Under the pieces are notes generated by a model. It was not told the DNA's origin and searched no databases. It saw nothing but the letters and a program-made list of their open reading frames with translations. Below are positions 7,917-17,106 of a stretch of 64,000 nucleotides of DNA, one piece after another (the stretch's first letter is position 1; each line of letters begins with the position of its first letter). Origin of the DNA: Bradyrhizobium tropiciagri (GTDB lineage Bacteria > Pseudomonadota > Alphaproteobacteria > Rhizobiales > Xanthobacteraceae); assembly GCF_018130545.1 (NCBI RefSeq), contig NZ_JAFCKF010000003.1, positions 372,001-436,000 on the forward strand, in the 5' to 3' direction. A program made the position numbers and the translations under genes.

Positions 7917-9287
7917 ATGAATACTACCGTCTCTCGCACAGCCCTCTCCCCCCTGCTTGCGCCGATGCTGTCGAGCGCCGCGATGCGCGCGGTGTGCGAC
8001 GATGCCGCCACGCTGCAGAACATGCTGGATTTCGAGGCCGCGCTGGCCCGCGCCGAGGCGGCCTGCGGCGTGATTCCCGCTGCAAGCACGGGACCAATCG
8101 CCGCGGCCTGCAAGGCCGAATCATTCGACCTCGCCGCGCTGGCCGATGCTGCGACGCGATCGGGCAATCTGGCGATCCCGCTGGTGAAGTCTCTCACCGC
8201 CGATGTCGCCAAGGCGGATGCCGAGGCGGCGCGCTATGTGCATTGGGGTGCGACCAGCCAGGACGTCATCGACACCGCGACGATGCTGAGCCTGCGCGCC
8301 GGCATCGATGCGCTGCTCGTCGACCTCGACCGCGCTGTTGCGGGTTTTGCCGGCCTCGCCCGCGCTCATCGCAACACCGCCATGGTGGCGCGGACCTGGT
8401 TGCAGCATGCACTGCCGATGCCGTTCGGCCTGAAGCTCGCCGAATATGCCGCGGCGCTGCACCGCTCCCGCAAGCGCTTGCTGCGCCTGCGCCGCGAGAC
8501 GCTGGCGCTGCAATTCGGCGGCGCTGCCGGCACGCTCGCGGCGCTCGGCGACAAGGGACTTTTGGTCGCAACAGCGCTTGCCAAGGAATTGGACCTGCCC
8601 CTGCCCGATGCGCCCTGGCACACCCACCGCGACCGCATCGCCGAGGCTGCGTCGGTCTTCGCGATCCTCGCCGGCAGCTGCGGCAAAATCGCGCGCGATG
8701 TGTCGCTGATGATGCAGACCGATGTCGGCGAAGCCTTCGAGCCGGCAGGCGCCGGCCGCGGCGGCTCCTCAACGATGCCGCACAAGCGCAATCCGGTCGC
8801 CGCTGCAAGCGCGCTGGGCGCTGCGACCATGGCGCCGAACCTCGCCGCGACGATCTTCGCCGCGCAGGTGCAGGACCATGAGCGCAGCGCCGGCCCGTGG
8901 CACGCGGAATGGCCGACCTTGCCGGGCCTGATGCTGGTGACCTCGGGCGCGCTTGCCGCGATCGTCGATCTCGCCGAAGGGCTCGAGGTCGACGCGGCGC
9001 GGATGCGCGTCAATCTCGATGCGACGCATGGGCTGATCATGGCGGAAGCCGTCACCTTTGCGCTCGCCGACAAGATCGGCAAGAGCGACGCTCATCATCT
9101 GATCGAAGCCGCGAGCAAGAAAGCGGTCGCCGAGAAGAAACATTTGCGCGACGTGCTGGCGGCGGATGCCAAGGTCACTGCGCATCTCGACGCCAAGCAA
9201 ATCGCTGGCCTGTTCGAGCCGATGGCCTATCAGGGCGCCTCGCAGGCGCTGATCGATCGTCTGCTGGCTTCGGTCGACGACAAATAG
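7917..9287 (+). CDS. pcaB: 3-carboxy-cis,cis-muconate cycloisomerase
   Basis: A 456-residue member of the fumarase/aspartase superfamily with the signature GSSTMPHKRNPV and the VHWGATSQDVIDTA segment of PcaB. It converts 3-carboxy-cis,cis-muconate to 4-carboxymuconolactone in the protocatechuate branch of the beta-ketoadipate pathway. The start at 7917 (MNTTVSRTALSPLL) gives the usual family length of about 450; the in-frame ATG at 7785 would add 44 residues of no recognisable character. pcaD and pcaC follow on the same strand, supporting the call. The genes for the protocatechuate dioxygenase itself (pcaHG) are not in the window. Confidence 0.93.
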   Translation: MNTTVSRTALSPLLAPMLSSAAMRAVCDDAATLQNMLDFEAALARAEAACGVIPAASTGPIAAACKAESFDLAALADAATRSGNLAIPLVKSLTADVAKADAEAARYVHWGATSQDVIDTATMLSLRAGIDALLVDLDRAVAGFAGLARAHRNTAMVARTWLQHALPMPFGLKLAEYAAALHRSRKRLLRLRRETLALQFGGAAGTLAALGDKGLLVATALAKELDLPLPDAPWHTHRDRIAEAASVFAILAGSCGKIARDVSLMMQTDVGEAFEPAGAGRGGSSTMPHKRNPVAAASALGAATMAPNLAATIFAAQVQDHERSAGPWHAEWPTLPGLMLVTSGALAAIVDLAEGLEVDAARMRVNLDATHGLIMAEAVTFALADKIGKSDAHHLIEAASKKAVAEKKHLRDVLAADAKVTAHLDAKQIAGLFEPMAYQGASQALIDRLLASVDDK

Positions 9288-9292
9288 CGGGA

Positions 9293-9380
9293 TGTCATTG
9301 CCGGGGTTGACTCAGCAATCCATCATCGCCGGAGAGATTCATTTTCGATGGATGCGCGGATCAAGTCCGCGCATGACGAG
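9293..9380. repeat. dispersed palindromic repeat (partial) before pcaD
   Basis: This stretch runs from GTCATTGCCGGGGTTGACTC to CAAGTCCGCGCATGACGA, with an internal CAATCCATC ... GATGGATGCGC pairing. Its ends resemble those of the palindromic element at 4606-4704. It fills the pcaB-pcaD gap, and its right end runs into the pcaD ribosome-binding site. Confidence 0.7.
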
Positions 9381-9390
9381 GGGAAGAAAC

Positions 9391-10173
9391 ATGCCGATGA
9401 TCAACGCCGACGGGTGCCTGCTCAACGTCCAGGTGGACGGCCGCGACGGCGGACCGACCTTGATGCTGTCGAACTCGCTCGGCTGCACCTTGCAGATGTG
9501 GGAGCCGCAGATGCCGGCGCTGACGCAGATGTTTCGCGTCATCCGCTACGACCGCCGCGGTCACGGCAAGTCCGGCGTGCCGGCCGGCCCCTATTCGATG
9601 GAGCGGTTCGGCCGCGACGTGCTCGCGATCCTCGACGACCTCAACATCGAGAAGGTGCATTGGTGCGGCCTGTCGATGGGCGGCATGGTCGGGCAATGGC
9701 TCGGCGCCAACGCGCCCGAGCGGTTCGGCAAGCTGATCCTCGCCAACACCGCCTGCTACTATCCCGATCCGACCAACTGGCTGAACCGCATCAAGGCGGT
9801 GAAGGAAGGTGGTATCGCCGCGGTCGCCGACACCGTGATCGCGGGCTGGCTGACCGCCGACTTCCGCGAGCGCGAGCCGCAGATCGCAGCGCGCATGAAG
9901 GCGATGCTGGTTGCGTCTCCCGTCGAGGGCTATCTCGCCTGCTGCGAGGCGCTCTCCACGCTCGACCAGCGCGCGTTGCTGCCCAAAATCAAGAGCCCGA
10001 CGCTGGTGATCGCAGGCAAACAGGACATGGCGACCCCGGTGTCGGCGGGCGAGATGATCCGCAGCGGCATTCCCGGCGCCAGCATGACGCTGCTCGACGC
10101 CGCGCATATTTCCAACGTCGAGCAGTCGCACGCCTTCACCGAAGCCGTGGTCGGCTTCCTGACGCAACGGTAA
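9391..10173 (+). CDS. pcaD: 3-oxoadipate enol-lactonase
   Basis: A 260-residue alpha/beta hydrolase. Nucleophile Ser95 lies in the elbow GLSMGGMVGQ; the acid is in AGKQDMATP and the catalytic His in LDAAHISNVE. YDRRGHGKSGVPAGPYSMER is typical of PcaD. It hydrolyses beta-ketoadipate enol-lactone to 3-oxoadipate, the step after PcaC. The start at 9391 has a GAGGGGAAG site; the open frame extends upstream only into repeat sequence. It lies between pcaB and pcaC on the same strand, so the three may be cotranscribed. Confidence 0.92.
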   Translation: MPMINADGCLLNVQVDGRDGGPTLMLSNSLGCTLQMWEPQMPALTQMFRVIRYDRRGHGKSGVPAGPYSMERFGRDVLAILDDLNIEKVHWCGLSMGGMVGQWLGANAPERFGKLILANTACYYPDPTNWLNRIKAVKEGGIAAVADTVIAGWLTADFREREPQIAARMKAMLVASPVEGYLACCEALSTLDQRALLPKIKSPTLVIAGKQDMATPVSAGEMIRSGIPGASMTLLDAAHISNVEQSHAFTEAVVGFLTQR

Positions 10174-10183
10174 CAACAAAGAG

Positions 10184-10198
10184 CGTCATTGCGAGGAG
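10184..10198 (+). repeat. half-end of a dispersed repeat supplying the pcaC ribosome site
   Basis: CGTCATTGCGAGGAG is identical to the (reverse-complemented) right end of the repeat at 63033-63149. Its GAGGAG lies about 8 nt before the pcaC ATG and is the only Shine-Dalgarno-like sequence there. Confidence 0.55.
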
Positions 10199-10204
10199 AA
10201 ACTG

Positions 10205-10597
10205 ATGGACGACAATCAGCGCCGCGAAGACGGCATGACGCAGCGCCGCAAGGTGCTCGGCAATGAATGGGTCGACAAGTCGATCACAAACCGCAACGCG
10301 TTCAACACCGACTTCCAGGACCTGATCACGCGCTACGCCTGGGGCGACATCTGGACCCGGCCGCATTTCGATCACCGCACCCGCCGCGTGCTCGTCATCG
10401 GCACCATGGTGGCGCTCGGCCAGTGGGACGAATTCCGCCTCCATGTGCGCGCCGCGCTCAGCGAAGGCGGCTTCACGCCCGACGACATCAAGGAGATCCT
10501 GCTGCAGCAGGCGATCTATTGCGGCGTGCCCGCGGCCAATCACGCCGTCAAGGAAGCCGGCGCGATCATTGCCGAGCTAGGGCTGCTGAAGGGATAG
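10205..10597 (+). CDS. pcaC: 4-carboxymuconolactone decarboxylase
   Basis: A 130-residue CMD-family protein. Diagnostic stretches are WTRPHFDHRTRRVLVIGTMV, WDEFRLHVRAAL and EILLQQAIYCGVPAANHAVK, with the conserved His and Cys of the AhpD-like/CMD fold. It decarboxylates 4-carboxymuconolactone to beta-ketoadipate enol-lactone, bridging PcaB and PcaD. The usual family length is about 130, so the gene is complete. Its last 21 bases overlap the end of a convergent membrane-protein gene. Confidence 0.95.
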   Translation: MDDNQRREDGMTQRRKVLGNEWVDKSITNRNAFNTDFQDLITRYAWGDIWTRPHFDHRTRRVLVIGTMVALGQWDEFRLHVRAALSEGGFTPDDIKEILLQQAIYCGVPAANHAVKEAGAIIAELGLLKG

Positions 10598-11104
10598 CTC
10601 ACCGGCCGGCACGCTTGTCTCCGCTGCGGGCGCCTTCACGGCGGGCTTCGGCGAGGTCTCGAACAGCATCACGATCGCGGTGCCGAGCAGCATCAGAAGC
10701 TCCGAGGCATGCATGCGCATCGCTTCGACTTCGCCGACCTTGGAGGCCATCATCATGCTGGCGAAGCTCAGCACGCTGCCGAGGCAGAGCGCCACCGCAA
10801 GCGCCTCGTCGCTGCCGCTGCTCTTCTTGCGCAGCGGCGAGAATGCCGCCATCGCGAGGAACACCGCGAAGAACGCCACCACCGTGATCCGCGCCAGCGC
10901 CAGCAGCCAAGCCAGCCGCACCGTCGCCATCTTGGAGAGGTGCAGATAGTCGCTGGCATAGAGCGCGATCGACACGCTCGGCCGCTCATAGAGGCCGTGG
11001 ATCGGCGACACCATGATGCTGAAGGCGATGATGGTCCAGACCGGAATGAAATAGGCCGCCAGCAGCGCGCCGTTGAAGGAGCTGATCCGCCAGGTGTTCG
11101 ACAT
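10577..11104 (-). CDS. four-helix membrane protein of unknown function
   Basis: A 175-residue protein with four likely membrane helices: about residues 12-34 (LLAAYFIPVWTIIAFSIMVS), 64-85 (ARITVVAFFAVFLAMAAF), 105-122 and 135-150. A basic SPLRKKSSGSD loop lies between the second and third, and the Pro/Ala-rich tail is soluble. I do not recognise the family. It converges on pcaC with a 21-base overlap. A nearby upstream gene on the same strand ends in a strong terminator, so this gene probably has its own promoter between 11105 and 11260. Nothing ties it to pca or liv. Confidence 0.7.
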   Translation of the reverse strand: MSNTWRISSFNGALLAAYFIPVWTIIAFSIMVSPIHGLYERPSVSIALYASDYLHLSKMATVRLAWLLALARITVVAFFAVFLAMAAFSPLRKKSSGSDEALAVALCLGSVLSFASMMMASKVGEVEAMRMHASELLMLLGTAIVMLFETSPKPAVKAPAAETSVPAGELSLQQP

Positions 11105-11265
11105 TGCCGCTTCCCGTTTCTGTCCGGCGCCTTTCAGGTCGGCGACGGTTCAGCGTACGAGGTAACGCCGATCAATTGCCGGCGGCAATTTAAACCCTTT
11201 GTTTACCTTAACTGCCTGGGGATTATTGGCGACAAGCCGGCGCGCCGTGCCAGAACGAGGCAAAA

Positions 11266-11295
11266 GGAAAGGCCCCGCCTCCGCGGGGCCTTTCC
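11266..11295 (-). terminator. rho-independent terminator
   Basis: Perfect 13-bp arms (GGAAAGGCCCCGC, then GCGGGGCCTTTCC) enclose a 4-nt loop; on the minus strand TTTG follows the T-rich end of the stem. It lies 30 bases behind the stop of the small Gln/Gly/Pro-rich gene on the minus strand. Confidence 0.85.
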
Positions 11296-11325
11296 ATGAC
11301 GACCTGCCGTGCCGTCGGTTCCGAA

Positions 11326-11469
11326 CTAGCGCTCCTCGCTCGGGGGCTGGCCCTGGCGGCCTGGATCCTGCTGCTGCTGGCCGGGCTTCTGCCCGCCACC
11401 CTGCTGCTGGCCCGGCTTCTGACCAGGCTGTTGGCCTTGCTGGCCCGGCTTCTGGTTCTGATTGCTCAT
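11326..11469 (-). CDS. small Gln/Gly/Pro-rich low-complexity protein
   Basis: A 47-residue protein made almost entirely of Gln, Gly, Pro, Lys and Asn in imperfect repeats of the form PGQKPGQQ. The ATG at 11469 has a strong AAAGGGAG site, and a perfect terminator lies just downstream, so this is a separate transcription unit rather than chance. The upstream in-frame extension has ordinary composition and no ribosome site. The protein is probably disordered and soluble. I have a general memory of similar short proteins in Bradyrhizobiaceae, but no function is known to me. Confidence 0.65.
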   Translation of the reverse strand: MSNQNQKPGQQGQQPGQKPGQQQGGGQKPGQQQQDPGRQGQPPSEER

Positions 11470-11771
11470 GCGGATACTCCCTTTACTTTGATCAAGCTGG
11501 GGACAACGCGCGCGCCGGAAGCGCAGTTGCTGGGGGAACACCGGTTCCGGCGTGATCATTGCAGGGCAACCGCGTGTCGACCCTGTGACATCGGAACCGC
11601 ACCCGCCAAAGTAGTTATGTACAAGCCCTTTCTGCTGCTGCCACGCTGTTGCCGCCGCCGGGGTTCCGCTGTTAGAAAATGGCACGACGCGACGGATCAG
11701 GCTGCCGGGGGCCCTCGCCGCGTCATTCGCGACGTGGCGTTTTCGAGCGAAGTGGGGACTAACGGCAGCGC
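11470..11771. other. intergenic region between the small gene and livH
   Basis: About 300 bases without a credible gene. It must hold the promoters of the small minus-strand gene and of livH. Visible items are a GGAAC-ACCG-GTTCC dyad near 11537 and a possible EcfG-type promoter at 11593-11616. A GTCATTCGCGACGTGGCG stretch at about 11734 resembles part of a dispersed repeat. Confidence 0.5.
11593..11616 (+). promoter_or_regulatory. possible EcfG (general stress) promoter upstream of livH
   Basis: GGAAC at 11593-11597, a 16-base spacer, then GTT at 11614-11616, the spacing known for alphaproteobacterial EcfG promoters. The C usually preceding GTT is A here, and a short motif like this can occur by chance. 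Confidence 0.25.
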
Positions 11772-12689
11772 ATGGACTATTTCGCCCAGCAACTGATCAA
11801 CGGCCTCGTGCTCGGTTCGATCTACGGCCTGATCGCGATCGGCTACACGATGGTCTACGGCATCGTCGGCATGATCAACTTCGCCCATGGCGACATCTTC
11901 ATGATCGGCGGCTTCATCGCGCTGATCTCATTCCTGGTGCTGGTGTCGCTCGGCCTCACCGCGATCCCCCTGATCCTCTTGATCGTGCTGCTGGTCTCGA
12001 TGGCGATCACCGCGCTCTATGGCTGGACCATCGAGCGCATCGCCTACCGGCCGTTGCGCCATTCGTTCCGGCTGGCGCCGATGCTGTCGGCGATCGGCAT
12101 GTCGTTCGTGCTGACCAATTTCTCGCAGGTGTCGCAGGGCGCGCGCGTCAAGCCGGTGCCGCCGATCATCACCGGCGGCTACACGCTGCATGAAGGCCCG
12201 GAGGGCTTCGCCGTGCAGCTCTCCAACATCCAGATCATGGTCGTGCTCGCCACCGTCGTGGTGCTGGCGCTGTTCACCTGGCTGGTGTCGCGCACAAGGC
12301 TCGGTCGCGACATGCGCGCGTGCGAGCAGGACCAGACCATGGCCGCGCTTCTTGGGGTGGATGTCGACCGCACCATCTCGATGACCTTCGTGATCGGTGC
12401 CGCGCTCGCCGCCGTCGCCGGCATGATGTACCTGCTCTATTACGGCCTGGTCGATTTCTTCATGGGCTTCGTCGCCGGCATCAAGGCGTTCACCGCCGCC
12501 GTGCTCGGCGGCATCGGCTCGCTGCCGGGTGCGATGCTCGGCGGGCTTGCGATCGGCCTGATCGAGACGTTCTGGTCGGCCTATTTCTCGGTCGAGTACA
12601 AGGACGTCGCCGCGTTCTCGATCCTGATCGTGGTGCTGATCTTCATGCCGACCGGCCTGCTAGGCCGTCCCGAAGTCGAAAAAGTCTGA
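11772..12689 (+). CDS. livH: branched-chain amino acid ABC transporter permease LivH
   Basis: A 305-residue inner-membrane permease of the LivH family. It opens with QQLINGLVLGSIYGLIAIGY, includes GMINFAHGDIFMIG, and near the end has FTAAVLGGIGSLPGAMLGG, all typical. Eight or so hydrophobic helices are visible. It forms the translocation path with LivM for branched-chain amino acids or related substrates. It is the first gene of a five-gene run livHMGFK with spacings of 10 bases or less, except before livK. GTGGGGAC about 14 bases upstream is the likely ribosome site. Confidence 0.93.
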   Translation: MDYFAQQLINGLVLGSIYGLIAIGYTMVYGIVGMINFAHGDIFMIGGFIALISFLVLVSLGLTAIPLILLIVLLVSMAITALYGWTIERIAYRPLRHSFRLAPMLSAIGMSFVLTNFSQVSQGARVKPVPPIITGGYTLHEGPEGFAVQLSNIQIMVVLATVVVLALFTWLVSRTRLGRDMRACEQDQTMAALLGVDVDRTISMTFVIGAALAAVAGMMYLLYYGLVDFFMGFVAGIKAFTAAVLGGIGSLPGAMLGGLAIGLIETFWSAYFSVEYKDVAAFSILIVVLIFMPTGLLGRPEVEKV

Positions 12690-12699
12690 CAGGCACTTC

Positions 12700-14025
12700 G
12701 TGAGCGCGACCTCAGCCCGCCCCTCGCACGCCGCGCAGCCCTCGGGCAGCGCCTTCATTGTCAAGAAAGCCCTGATCAGCGCCCTCGTCGCGCTGGTGCT
12801 GTTCTCGCTGATGATCGGCGTCCGCACCGAGGCCGGACCGCAAGGCGGCCTGATCTACTGGACCCGGTTCGGCGATCTCGCAGCCCTCGTCGGCACCGTG
12901 TTCGGCGGCAGCATCATCGTCGAGCTGCTTCGGCAATGGTGGGGCCCGGTCGACAAGGACAGCATCGTGCCGAAGCCGGTGCAGTCAGCGATCTCGTTCG
13001 CCGGTCGCTGGCTGGCGCCGGCGCTCCTGGTGTTCGCCGTCCTGGTGCCCGTGATCTTCTACGACCAGCGCTACATTCTCGATTTGTCGATCCTGGTCCT
13101 GACCTATGTGATGCTGGGCTGGGGCCTGAACGTCGTGGTCGGCCTCGCCGGCCTGCTCGACCTCGGCTATGTCGCCTTCTATGCGGTCGGCGCCTATTCC
13201 TACGCGCTGCTGGCGACCAATTTCGGATTGTCGTTCTGGGTCTGCCTGCCGCTCGCCGGTATCCTGGCGGCGTTCTGGGGCGTGCTGCTCGGATTCCCGG
13301 TGCTGCGGCTGCGCGGCGACTATCTGGCGATCGTGACGCTCGCCTTCGGCGAGATCATCCGCCTCGTCATCATCAACTGGCAGAGCCTGACCGGCGGCCC
13401 CAACGGCGTCTCGGGCATTCCGCGCCCGACCATGTTCGGCATTCCGCTCGACAACAGCGACAACGGGCTCGCCGCCAGGCTCGGCATCGAGTTCTCGCCG
13501 ACCCATCGCCTGGTGTTCCTGTTCTATCTGATCCTGGCGATGGCGCTGCTCACCAATTGGGTGACGATCCGGCTCAGGCGGTTGCCGATCGGCCGCGCCT
13601 GGGAGGCGCTGCGCGAGGATGAGGTCGCCTGCCGCGCGCTCGGCATCAACACCACGACCACCAAGCTGACGGCGTTCGCGACCGGTGCGATGTTCGGCGG
13701 TTTCGCCGGTGCGTTCTTTGCCACAAGGCAGGGCTTCATCAGCCCGGAATCCTTCACCTTCCAGGAATCGGCGCTGGTGCTCGCGATCGTCGTGCTCGGC
13801 GGCATGGGCTCGCAGCTTGGCGTAGCACTCTCCGCGCTCGCCATGATCGGCGGCTTCGAACTGTTCCGCGGCTTCGATCAGTACCGCATGCTGGTGTTCG
13901 GCATCGCCATGGTGCTGTTGATGATCTGGCGGCCGCGCGGGCTGATCGGCCATCGCGCGCCGACCGTGTATCTGGAGCGCAACCAGTCGATCTCGTCCGA
14001 CCTCGTCAAGGAGGGCCACGGATGA
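12700..14025 (+). CDS. livM: branched-chain amino acid ABC transporter permease LivM
   Basis: A 441-residue LivM-type permease starting at GTG, 10 bases after livH. The conserved GLNVVVGLAGLLDLGYVAFY and LRGDYLAIVTLAFGEIIRL motifs and the EAP-like cytoplasmic segment LPIGRAWEALREDEVACRAL are present. The N-terminal 110 residues hold extra hydrophobic segments (ALISALVALVLFSLMIGV, AALVGTVFGGSIIVELL) beyond the core permease, seen in the longer LivM forms. The stop overlaps the start of livG (ATGA). Confidence 0.93.
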   Translation: MSATSARPSHAAQPSGSAFIVKKALISALVALVLFSLMIGVRTEAGPQGGLIYWTRFGDLAALVGTVFGGSIIVELLRQWWGPVDKDSIVPKPVQSAISFAGRWLAPALLVFAVLVPVIFYDQRYILDLSILVLTYVMLGWGLNVVVGLAGLLDLGYVAFYAVGAYSYALLATNFGLSFWVCLPLAGILAAFWGVLLGFPVLRLRGDYLAIVTLAFGEIIRLVIINWQSLTGGPNGVSGIPRPTMFGIPLDNSDNGLAARLGIEFSPTHRLVFLFYLILAMALLTNWVTIRLRRLPIGRAWEALREDEVACRALGINTTTTKLTAFATGAMFGGFAGAFFATRQGFISPESFTFQESALVLAIVVLGGMGSQLGVALSALAMIGGFELFRGFDQYRMLVFGIAMVLLMIWRPRGLIGHRAPTVYLERNQSISSDLVKEGHG

Positions 14026-14851
14026 GCGGCGATCCCATTCTCAGCGTCGACCGCCTGATGATGCGCTTCGGTGGCATCGTCGCGGTCAACGAGCTCTCCT
14101 TCAGCGCCGAGCGGCGCAAGATCACCGCGCTGATCGGGCCGAACGGCGCCGGCAAGACCACGGTGTTCAACTGCATCACTGGCTTCTACCGGCCCAGCGG
14201 CGGCGCGATCCGCCTCAGCCATGACGACGGCCGCAGCATCCAGCTCGAGCGGTTGAACGATTTCCGCATCTCCAAGCAGGCCAAGGTGGCGCGCACCTTC
14301 CAGAACATCCGGCTGTTTCCCGGCATGACAGCGCTGGAAAACCTGATGGTGGCCCAGCACAACGCGTTGATGCGCGCCTCGGGCCTGACCGTGCTGGGGC
14401 TGCTCGGCCTGCCGTCCTGGCGCGAGGCCGAAAAGCGCGCGATCGATCTGGCGCGAGCCTGGCTCGACCGCGTCGGCCTGCTCGATCGCGCCGACGATGC
14501 CGCGGGCAACCTGCCCTATGGCGACCAGCGCAGGCTCGAGATCGCGCGCGCGATGTGCACCGAACCCGCCCTGCTCTGCCTCGACGAGCCGGCGGCCGGA
14601 CTGAACGCGCGCGAGAGCGGCGGGCTCAACGAGCTCTTGCTGTCGATCCGCAACGAACAGGGCACATCGATCCTCTTGATCGAGCACGACATGTCGGTCG
14701 TGATGGAGATTTCCGATCACGTCGTGGTCATGGACTACGGCGTCAAGATCGCCGAAGGCACGCCGCAGGCGGTGCGCGACGACCCCAAGGTGATCGCGGC
14801 CTATCTCGGCGCCGACGAGGAAGAGGCGATCGCCGTGATGGAGAGCGGCAC

Positions 14852-14855
<4 letters not shown>
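14022..14855 (+). CDS. livG: branched-chain amino acid ABC transporter ATPase LivG
   Basis: A 277-residue ABC ATPase. Walker A is GPNGAGKTT, the Q-loop region is ARTFQNIRLFPGMTALENLM, and Walker B is LLCLDEPAAGLN. The usual LSGG signature is replaced by LPYGDQRRLEIARA, as is normal for LivG. The C-terminal VVMDYGVKIAEGTP segment is also typical. It would energise LivHM together with LivF. It overlaps livM and livF by four bases on each side, so translation is coupled. Confidence 0.94.
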
Positions 14856-15601
<746 letters not shown>

Positions 15602-15704
15602 CTGCACGTTTCGTGCCGCCGCCGCTAGCAAGATGTAGCGTCGATTTGCCTGAAAATTGCCGGTGACTTCGCTGCGAAATCAGCCGAATATGCCGGCGGT
15701 TTTG

Positions 15705-15724
15705 GGGCCCGGGATGCCGGGCCC
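15705..15724 (+). terminator. GC-rich hairpin between livF and livK
   Basis: GGGCCCGG and CCGGGCCC form a perfect 8-bp stem around a GATG loop, followed by TTCC. It has no real U-tract and could act as a partial terminator or as a 5' stabiliser of the livK message. Confidence 0.45.
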
Positions 15725-15758
15725 TTCCGCAAGAGGCAACGACCACGAGGGACGTCTC

Positions 15759-16877
15759 ATGAAATCACTGAAGCTGATCGGCCTGGCATTGGGCGCTTCG
15801 TTCGCATTGTCGGCGAGCGCGTTCGCGCAAGATATCACGATCGCAGTCGCGGGCCCGATGACGGGCTCCGAATCCGCTTTCGGCCGGCAGATGAAGAACG
15901 GCGCCGAGCAGGCGGTCGCTGACATCAACGCCGCCGGCGGCGTGCTCGGCAAGAAGCTCGTGCTGGAATCCGACGACGACGCCTGCGATCCGAAGCAGGC
16001 GCGCTCGATCGCCGAGAAGATCGGCTCGTCGAAGATCCCGTTCGTCGCCGGCCATTTCTGCTCGTCGTCGTCGATCCCGGCCTCCGAGGCCTATGCCGAC
16101 GCCAACGTGCTGCAGATCACCCCGGCCTCGACCAACCCGCTGTTCACCGAGCGCAAGCTCTGGAACGTGGCGCGCGTCTGCGGCCGTGACGACCAGCAGG
16201 GCCTGGTCGCCGCCGACTACATCATGAAGAACTTCAAGGGCAAGAACGTCGCCATCCTGAACGACAAGACCACCTACGGCAAAGGTCTCGCCGACGAGAC
16301 CAAGAAGGCGCTGAACAAGGCCGGCTTCCAGGAGAAGATGTTCGAGTCCTACAACAAGGGCGACAAGGACTTCAACTCGATCGTCTCGCGCCTGAAGCGC
16401 GACAACATCGACCTGGTCTATGTCGGCGGCTACCACCAGGAAGCCGGCCTGATCCTGCGCCAGATGCGCGACCAGGGCCTGCAGACCGTGTTGATGGCGG
16501 GCGACGCCATGAACGACAAGGAGTTCGCCTCGATCACCGGCCCGGCCGCCGAAGGCACGCTGTTCACCTTCGGTCCCGATCCGCGCAACAAGCCGACCGC
16601 GAAGGCGATCGTCGAGAAGTTCAAGAGCAAGAACATCGACCCCGAAGGCTACACGCTCTACACCTACGCCGCGATGCAAGTGTGGACCCAGGCCGTCGCC
16701 AAGGCCGGCTCGACCGACGCCAAGAAGGTGATGGACACCATCAAGGCCGGCGAGTGGGACACCGTGCTCGGCAAGATGGCCTTCGACGCCAAGGGCGACA
16801 TCAAGGCAATCGACTATGTCGTCTACAAGTGGGACGCCAAGGGTAACTACACCGAGATCAATCCGAAGGGCTCCTGA
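15759..16877 (+). CDS. livK: branched-chain amino acid ABC transporter substrate-binding protein
   Basis: A 372-residue periplasmic binding protein. Residues 1-23 are a Sec signal peptide ending ASAFA, followed by QDITIAVAGPMTGSESAFGR, the typical start of the mature Leu/Ile/Val-binding fold. ADINAAGGVLGKKL and LQITPASTNPLFTER belong to the ligand-binding family. The start at 15759 has a GAGGGACG site. It is last in the liv cluster and is followed by a strong terminator. Family members bind branched-chain or other small amino acids; the ligand cannot be told from sequence alone. Confidence 0.93.
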   Translation: MKSLKLIGLALGASFALSASAFAQDITIAVAGPMTGSESAFGRQMKNGAEQAVADINAAGGVLGKKLVLESDDDACDPKQARSIAEKIGSSKIPFVAGHFCSSSSIPASEAYADANVLQITPASTNPLFTERKLWNVARVCGRDDQQGLVAADYIMKNFKGKNVAILNDKTTYGKGLADETKKALNKAGFQEKMFESYNKGDKDFNSIVSRLKRDNIDLVYVGGYHQEAGLILRQMRDQGLQTVLMAGDAMNDKEFASITGPAAEGTLFTFGPDPRNKPTAKAIVEKFKSKNIDPEGYTLYTYAAMQVWTQAVAKAGSTDAKKVMDTIKAGEWDTVLGKMAFDAKGDIKAIDYVVYKWDAKGNYTEINPKGS

Positions 16878-16908
16878 GCCGCACGCGTCTGATCCGACCA
16901 GAGACGGC

Positions 16909-16938
16909 AAAACGCCCCGGTCCGCCGGGGCGTTTTTT
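16909..16938 (+). terminator. rho-independent terminator of the liv operon
   Basis: AAAACGCCCCGG / CCGGGGCGTTTT with a 4-nt loop, running into six T residues (16933-16938), 31 bases after the livK stop. A textbook terminator. Confidence 0.95.
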
Positions 16939-17106
16939 CTGGGCTGCTAACCCACATGATTCTGATCGACGCGGGCGGCTGTCCGGAACGAGCCGACGCC
17001 CGCGCCGTGCGATGAAACGAAAAACACTGGAGATGTCCGGAATGCGATCTGATGTCGTTATCCGGACTTTCCGACGCAGCAAGATTTGAAGCTAAGGTTT
17101 GAAGTC

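Noticed and set aside
15705-15724. A full terminator that would separate livK from the other liv genes
   Set aside because: The stem is only 8 bp and is followed by TTCC rather than a T-run, so I list it only as a partial terminator candidate.
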